64,000 bases of DNA, taken from Alnus glutinosa. Taxonomy: Eukaryota; Streptophyta; Magnoliopsida; Fagales; Betulaceae. The DNA lies in NCBI RefSeq assembly GCF_958979055.1, contig NC_084886.1:13502654-13566653 (forward strand), given 5' to 3'. Below the pieces are notes generated by a model that saw nothing but the letters and a program-made list of their open reading frames with translations, was not told the origin of the DNA and did not search any database. Shown here piece after piece: positions 58,801 to 64,000 of the stretch. Positions within the stretch are counted from its first letter, which is position 1; each line of letters begins with the position of its first letter. The position numbers and the translations under genes are program-made.

Positions 58801-60135
58801 CCATTTCATTTGAAAAAAAAAAAAGAATCCATTTGCATCAAAATAAGGGAAATGATGGGCGCAATTTTTTATTTTTATTTATTTTTACTGAGATGGGTGC
58901 ATAAATTCTTGAATGAGCAACCTCTCTCCTCCTTCCGGTGCTCTTCTCTTCAAGCCCCTTCCACACAGTGGCCAGTTGGTTCATCGCTCCCAATACTTGC
59001 ATGGTGTCCACATTTTCTCGATTATTTGGGATTGGATTCTCGACATTTGCGTTCCTCTCTTCACCGTTATCGTTTCCCAGAGCTTGGACTCGAAGTCTTC
59101 GCGAGGATCATAATCGTCTATAATTATTTGTCTAAATTTAAGTAAATTTAGACAGGTGATTGTGAGATATCACTTATGAGACTCACCTGATCCGATAATT
59201 TGTTGGGCAACCAAATTTTTATTTGGTCAAGTGAGTCTCATAAGTGATCACTCACAATCACCTGTCCGAATTCTCTCAAATTCGGGCGAATAATTGTAGA
59301 CGATCATAATTCGTAACGGCAACATTATTTGTAATAAAGTGGTAGTTATTTTCAATATATGAAAACTCCCTGAAATTTCGCTCTACCCCATAACCTACCG
59401 CTAACTCTACTATTGAACATGCCTCTTCTGGACAAATCATTACGGCCACATGCAGCAGATATCCTTTATATTCTCTAAACATTAGGTAAGCTACAATGCT
59501 ACCCAATGCATTAGATTGTACTTTGGCTTCCATATCCATTATTTTAACACAAAATATTATTTTTTTCTCTCTCCTCTCCATTCTATTTTCCTTTTGTTGG
59601 GAATTGTATTGAGATTTTGTAAAAAATGTGAAAGTACGTAGGGAACTTGCATTTTGTAAAGAAATAATATTTCAATGGTACATGAAAATATAATATATAT
59701 ATATATATATATTAATGATACAGGAAAAGATGAGGAAAGCTATTATGGAATGTATTTTGATAGGGAAGCAAAAAGTTATTTTATTCCTAAATTTATGAAA
59801 AGTCAAAAGGAAACTGCTGAGAGTGCTCTAACACATGCATGGTTCAGGTTAATTTGAGACTTTGAAGATCTTGACGTGTATAAAACGGAAAAAGACCAAT
59901 TTAATTGAGTGTAGATTTTAATCGTTTCCTTGACATGTTATGAAGACAATGGTCCACTAAAAGAGCAAATTCAACAATAGTTCATACACTTAATTTATGA
60001 AGAGATTTAGGGGAAGGAAATAGGGCATGACCTTACACTTTAGTGTGTATTAGGTGTTTGTTTTCTTACATTTGCACATAAATGTTTTCATAAAATTTTG
60101 ATTTGATTTGTTTATGATACATGCTCGTACTTTCA
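58801..60135. other. Insert between MMP copies 2 and 3, no recognised gene
   Basis: Plus-strand frames at 58,913-59,113 and 59,675-59,857 and a minus-strand frame at 59,276-59,581 have no family I recognise. A foldback element lies at 59,107-59,308. A stretch near 59,720-59,830 resembles one near 30,235-30,375 (gggaagctgct...gtgctct) and is probably a shared MITE. Confidence 0.4.
59107..59308. mobile_element. Foldback MITE of about 200 bp
   Basis: Arms of about 85 bp: tcataatcgtctataatta and aggtgattgtgag...gactcacctga on the left pair with tcaagtgagtc...ctcacaatcacct and taattgtagacgatcat on the right. The central part between arms is only about 30 bp. Confidence 0.8.
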
Positions 60136-60139
60136 GTCA

Positions 60140-61035
60140 GAGCATCTCCAGCAATAGTAGCAAAAATCGCTACTGAAAAAGTACAAACTTTTACTTCAGT
60201 TATTTCTTTTATACACACTTCAACAGATTTTATATTCTACTATCTATTTGATTTAAATATTATTTTTTATTGTTTTATTTTTTCTATCTCTCTCTCTCTC
60301 TCTCTCTCTCTCCCCACAAGCTTTCAACCTCCATTGCTCCATTTAGATGATCCATCAGCCACCCTCTTGCTCAATCAAAGAAACTCTAGCAATTTTACCC
60401 ACATGTACAGCTTGCATGCAATCACTACTTGTTCTGATATCCTTATCGGTTTACTCTGGTTAGCATTTCTTCTTAAAGCCCGGCACTCATCACTCTTCAA
60501 AACTAGCCTACCAAGCCTTCTTCAGCCGCTGCGCAGCTGCAACAGACGCCTTCGAGGATATTCTCTGAATATCCCTAGCCGAGAAGAATCAGTTGTCGAA
60601 GCCCAAGGCATCATCGTGCCAGCGATGAAATCTGCTGATTCTTCCAAGCCGGAGATCATGCCGCGATCGAAACTTTGAACAAGTTGAAACTCAAGGAGGT
60701 TTCGATTGAGAGGCAGCTCCAAGCGTCGTCAGTGGTAGCGAGGGCTTACTCAATAGAGAATCGTTCCATCAAGCGGTGGTGAACAGGCTGGAATGACGTT
60801 TGCTCTATATTTCGCCATTTAAATTCAATAGAAAAAAGGGTTGTGACTCAAGAACAGATCTATGATGAAGATTGGAGCCAGAGATCAAAAAAGCAGAGGC
60901 AAGTGGACTTGGGTTGGGAGAGAGTGAAGGGAGAGAGAATTAAAATACCTATTCTAGTGTTTATAGTGGGCAAAATAGCCTATTCACTGTAGCAAAAATT
61001 ATAAAATACCTATTCTATTGGAGATGAAAAAAGGC
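60140..61035. mobile_element. PIF/Harbinger-like MITE-type element with foreign interior
   Basis: The left end gagcatctccagcaatag and right end ctattctattggagatg are partial inverted repeats of a type common in plant Tourist-like elements. The interior (60,320-60,800) is less AT-rich and codon-like. One long plus-strand frame (60,121-60,678) starts in the terminus and crosses a CT microsatellite (60,288-60,312), so it is unlikely to be a real gene as it stands. The target duplication is not resolved. Confidence 0.4.
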
Positions 61036-61139
61036 TCATAATAGCTATATTTAACTATTATGAACCCTTTAACTACTCTGTTGGAATTTCACTTAAGCGT
61101 CTGAATCCTATTATCTTTTTACCATTTTCTCATTCTAGA

Positions 61140-61140
<1 letters not shown>

Positions 61141-61186
<46 letters not shown>
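61141..61186. repeat. (TA)n-(GA)n compound microsatellite
   Basis: About 10 TA units followed by about 11 GA units. Confidence 0.93.
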
Positions 61187-61190
<4 letters not shown>

Positions 61191-61744
61191 AGTAATTATT
61201 CTGTGTATGTGTAATATGAATCGAATATCATTTTCCATATTATGACTTGTAACAAATGCCATAAACTGCAGCTAAGGTTGGCTATATAAGTTTGTATGGT
61301 GCCTTCTACATAGTTGTTTGTGTTCCTACGCTCTAGTCAATTTTTATTCTCATTGTTTCAAGGATTTCAGTAGTATGTTGTTTTTGTTTGTCCCAGTCCC
61401 TTGCCATTATCAATTGAAAAAAAAAAAAATAAATAATAGTGTGAATTGTTTCCTGCTTAAAGCCAGAGAGGGTTTAGGAAACACTGAGGGAATTTGTTGC
61501 AAGTAATTTTTTTTAAGAGTTTTCCTTACATTTAGAGAATGAAATGAGACTTAAGAAAGTTGTTGGTAGTGCTCTTATGATGTCCAGATGCACTCCACTC
61601 TTCATAATTATCCGGATCTCATAGGTGAAACTATCTCTAGCTTTGGGAGCACTAGTCCCCCCCAATTAATTTTTTTGTACTAAGAAATCTTTCTTTCTTT
61701 CTTTCATTTTTTTTTTTCAGTTTTGTTTCCCTCATCTAAAATCA

Positions 61745-62500
61745 TGGTTCCGCCCCTACCATGAGAACCAAACTCCATGAAACTAGGCCATATCAGCCTT
61801 ATAGAGATTCGACCTCCATAGGCAACCTTTTTGGTTAAATAAATAATAGAAATAATATGAAAATATTATTATGTCTATGATTAAAAAAAAAATTATAAAG
61901 AAAACCAAAACAAAAAAAAAAAAATTGGTTTAGAGTCCCACAACCATAGAAGTACCCCATATTGTATGGGCATAAACCTCTATAGTCCAGTTGACGATGC
62001 TCTTTGAAATTTCATTGAATATATCCGCATACGTTAGTACAGTCGGGCGACGGCTCTAGTTATGGAGCTCTCTGGAAGTTCACTAGAATTCTCAACATAA
62101 CCAATAGTCATGGAGCTCTCGGGTGTCCACTAGAACAATCAAAGTAAGCACGTCTAGGTGATTCTAATAATGAATCTCTCGGGTGTGAACTCGAACAACC
62201 ACCATAATTACGGCCAGGTAAATTAAAAGAATGTTATAGCCAGTAAAGAACACCAAATTAAGAACCCAATAATTAAAGGCCATTCATAATTTTTGCAAAG
62301 ATCGAAGAACGAGTAAGCAGAAAAGCAAAGTTCCAAAATTCATTATAAGATTCCACAATATCCATATTACAATAAAAACAGGCGTTCTTGTTACAATATA
62401 TATGAAGAAAAAGTACATTAATTGAAGCAAAAGTACAATTTTTTATTAACTATATATATAAGGCTAATTAATCTCTCTCTCTTTCTCTCTTGGTAAAATA
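61745..62500. repeat. MMP 3' flank block, copy 3
   Basis: Colinear with 55,630-56,390 and with 17,080-18,600. The left limit at about 61,757 follows ggttccgcccct, a hAT-like terminus. No gene. Confidence 0.78.
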
Positions 62501-62607
62501 TATAGCTTACTTTCACGAGCATCATCGATCCTAGCTACTTTATTTTATAAATGGTGGGATCGGAACACTTTATTCTAAATCCTTAGACATATATTAATTA
62601 TTCCTTC

Positions 62608-63555
62608 TCAAACGTTATATAAGGCTTTAATTCCTTGAATATCGTCAGCATGCAGACCTTTGCTCACTCCTGCAGAGATGCTAGCGTACATGATAGCTCC
62701 CTCAACTTCGCTATGCCCGAGTCCAAGAAGGTGACCAATTTCATGCAAGGCAACTGTCTGCAAGTCAAATGCACCTGGCCTCACACCCACACTCCATGAC
62801 TCATCTGCATCATAATGGAATCTCCCGTCAGTTGGAGCAAAAGCATGAGCCAGGATGCCACCGGTTCCATCAAAAGGGTTCCCGTCTCCGTGATTCCCAC
62901 GATGAAAACCAATTTTAATATCCGCGTTTGAAACGCCTTGAGCCTGTGAGAAGGAGAAGTGTGTGCGTGAGGCCCATGTCTGGAAGGCTTGTGCAACGGG
63001 GTTCATGGCTGCGGTTGGGGTGCCAGAGAGAAATCCATAAGTGAGGTGATACTTGGAGGGCGGCCACTTTGGACTGTTGCGGAAGAAAGAATAGTGAGAG
63101 ACGGTATGCAATGAGCCATGGCCGTTGTGATGCCCCTTCTTTCCCGGACGCATCCAATTTGTACCATTGACGATGTCTGCCACGCCGCAACGAGGCATCA
63201 TCATCTTTGATACTGTTTTGTCATCCAAAGTGCCACTCGCATTGAGATGGTAATTGAGTTGGTAAGTTTTGATGGCTGATTCCAAGAGCTCGTCGAAATC
63301 GTCGTCGTTGGCATGGGTGTTTTTTTTGGAATGGCTATAGCTTAGATAACCAAATTTTTCGAGGTATTTTTTGAGGTCGTGGATGCCTTTGATCTTATCA
63401 CCCTTGTGACATCCCTGAAGGTGCTTGAGAAACTCGAAGGGTGAAGATTTTTTGTCATGCGACTTTGGTGAAGTTGCATGAGAAAGGAGAGGGAGGAAGA
63501 CGAGGACGAGGAGGAGGGGAGTCAATGAGAGGAGAGAAAAAGCTTTGAAAGCCAT
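62608..63555 (-). CDS. Matrix metalloproteinase (plant matrixin), copy 3
   Basis: Intronless, 315 residues from the ATG at 63,555 (MAFKAFSLL). Signal peptide residues 1-27 (ending LLSHA), propeptide with cysteine switch PRCGVAD (Cys123), catalytic domain with HEIGHLLGLGH (zinc His271, 275, 281; Glu272) and Met289, end KALYNV. Secreted zinc endopeptidase of the apoplast. Very close to copy 2. The signal peptide has LVLVFLPLL in place of the pure Leu run of copy 1. Intact and probably functional. Confidence 0.93.
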   Translation of the reverse strand: MAFKAFSLLSLTPLLLVLVFLPLLSHATSPKSHDKKSSPFEFLKHLQGCHKGDKIKGIHDLKKYLEKFGYLSYSHSKKNTHANDDDFDELLESAIKTYQLNYHLNASGTLDDKTVSKMMMPRCGVADIVNGTNWMRPGKKGHHNGHGSLHTVSHYSFFRNSPKWPPSKYHLTYGFLSGTPTAAMNPVAQAFQTWASRTHFSFSQAQGVSNADIKIGFHRGNHGDGNPFDGTGGILAHAFAPTDGRFHYDADESWSVGVRPGAFDLQTVALHEIGHLLGLGHSEVEGAIMYASISAGVSKGLHADDIQGIKALYNV

Positions 63556-63630
63556 GGTTGCTATGGTTTGTAATGACGCTAGCTCTAGCTAGCACTTGTT
63601 GGACGTTGCAAAAATCTCTTAGTTTTGAGG

Positions 63631-63640
63631 CTTTTTATAG
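63631..63640 (-). promoter_or_regulatory. TATA box, MMP copy 3
   Basis: ctataaaaag on the minus strand, about 75-85 bp upstream of the ATG, as in copies 1 and 2. Confidence 0.75.
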
Positions 63641-63699
63641 TGGTGAGGACGTTGTGAAAGCGGATTGATTTTTCCTTTTCTAGAATTCGAGATTGATAG

Positions 63700-64000
63700 T
63701 TTTCCTGGTAGTTGCGCAATATTTAGATGAAGTATTAATTATATTAGCGTTGACGCGCGTATAGACTAAGATTACCACGCTAGACTGAACAAGACTGACT
63801 CCCGGAAGAAGTCCTGCACAGCAAATGGGTCTTGGTTTGGATTCCATTCCACGCATTAAGATTGAATCATTATATATTTGTAGTTTCATTTCCACAGTTT
63901 GGAGAAATTATATTCTCGAATCCCAATAAAAAAAAAGAAGAAGAAGAAAGCAAACGCTAAACAGTACTCCTCATGATCTTAATTAAATAATTGGTCCCCT
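63700..64000. repeat. MMP upstream region, copy 3 (cut by window)
   Basis: Matches the starts of the upstream regions of copies 1 and 2 (ctgaacaagactgactcc, gcaaacgctaaacagtact, catgatcttaattaaat) and continues past the window, so the array may extend further right. Confidence 0.8.

Noticed and set aside
60121-60678. A 185-residue hydrophobic protein
   Set aside because: The frame begins in a MITE terminus and reads through a CT microsatellite; no recognised domain.

Overview
The window is nuclear DNA of a flowering plant, most likely a woody eudicot. This follows from intron-split plant genes (a plastid fibrillin, the phragmoplast kinesin KIN-10A, TMK-type receptor kinases, plant-type matrix metalloproteinases), AT-rich intergenic DNA, and a dense load of plant transposon types: Copia, LINE, SINE, hAT, MULE, PIF/Harbinger-like and foldback MITEs. 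No CRISPR array, operon, rRNA gene or convincing tRNA gene is present. The species cannot be named from sequence alone.

Layout. 1-5.1 kb: transposon debris, including a dead Copia RNase H fragment and a PIF/Harbinger-like element carrying foreign GC-rich sequence. 5.1-5.5 kb: a tRNA-derived SINE with a nested MITE. 5.7-10.1 kb (+): a four-exon fibrillin/PAP gene (FBN6-like) whose introns hold a TIR element and a 5'-truncated LINE. 11.5-16.1 kb (+): a six-exon KIN-10A gene with a mitosis-type promoter motif. 16.4-18.7 kb: a dispersed block that recurs in the metalloproteinase array 35-45 kb away. 18.8-21.6 kb (-): receptor kinase TMK-A. 25.7-28.0 kb (-): its tandem duplicate TMK-B, which has no ATG. 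The duplicated unit continues upstream of TMK-B but is split by a hAT-like element (29,274-38,664, 8-bp target duplication), itself split by a complete Copia element (30,524-37,296, 5-bp target duplication). The rest of the duplicated unit resumes at 38,665-40,690.

40.7-43.4 kb: LINE-like DNA with a 392-bp tandem duplication, then a TIR element containing a foldback. 43.7-49.4 kb: a complete MULE (9-bp target duplication, about 80-90 bp TIRs) with a broken FAR1-type transposase gene and, between TIR and transposase, a fragment of the spliceosomal helicase BRR2. This looks like gene capture by a coding MULE. 49.4-52.2 kb: LTR remnants and microsatellites. 52.8-63.6 kb (-): a tandem array of three intronless secreted matrix metalloproteinase genes, with shared TATA boxes and flanks, running out of the window at the right.

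The genes do not form one pathway. The fibrillin acts in the plastid, KIN-10A at the cell plate, TMKs at the plasma membrane and the MMPs in the apoplast. The biological interest lies in the two duplicate families and the layered transposon history. TMK-A kept the N-terminal LRR block but lost the inter-LRR island, while TMK-B kept the island and lost the signal peptide, first LRR block and start codon.
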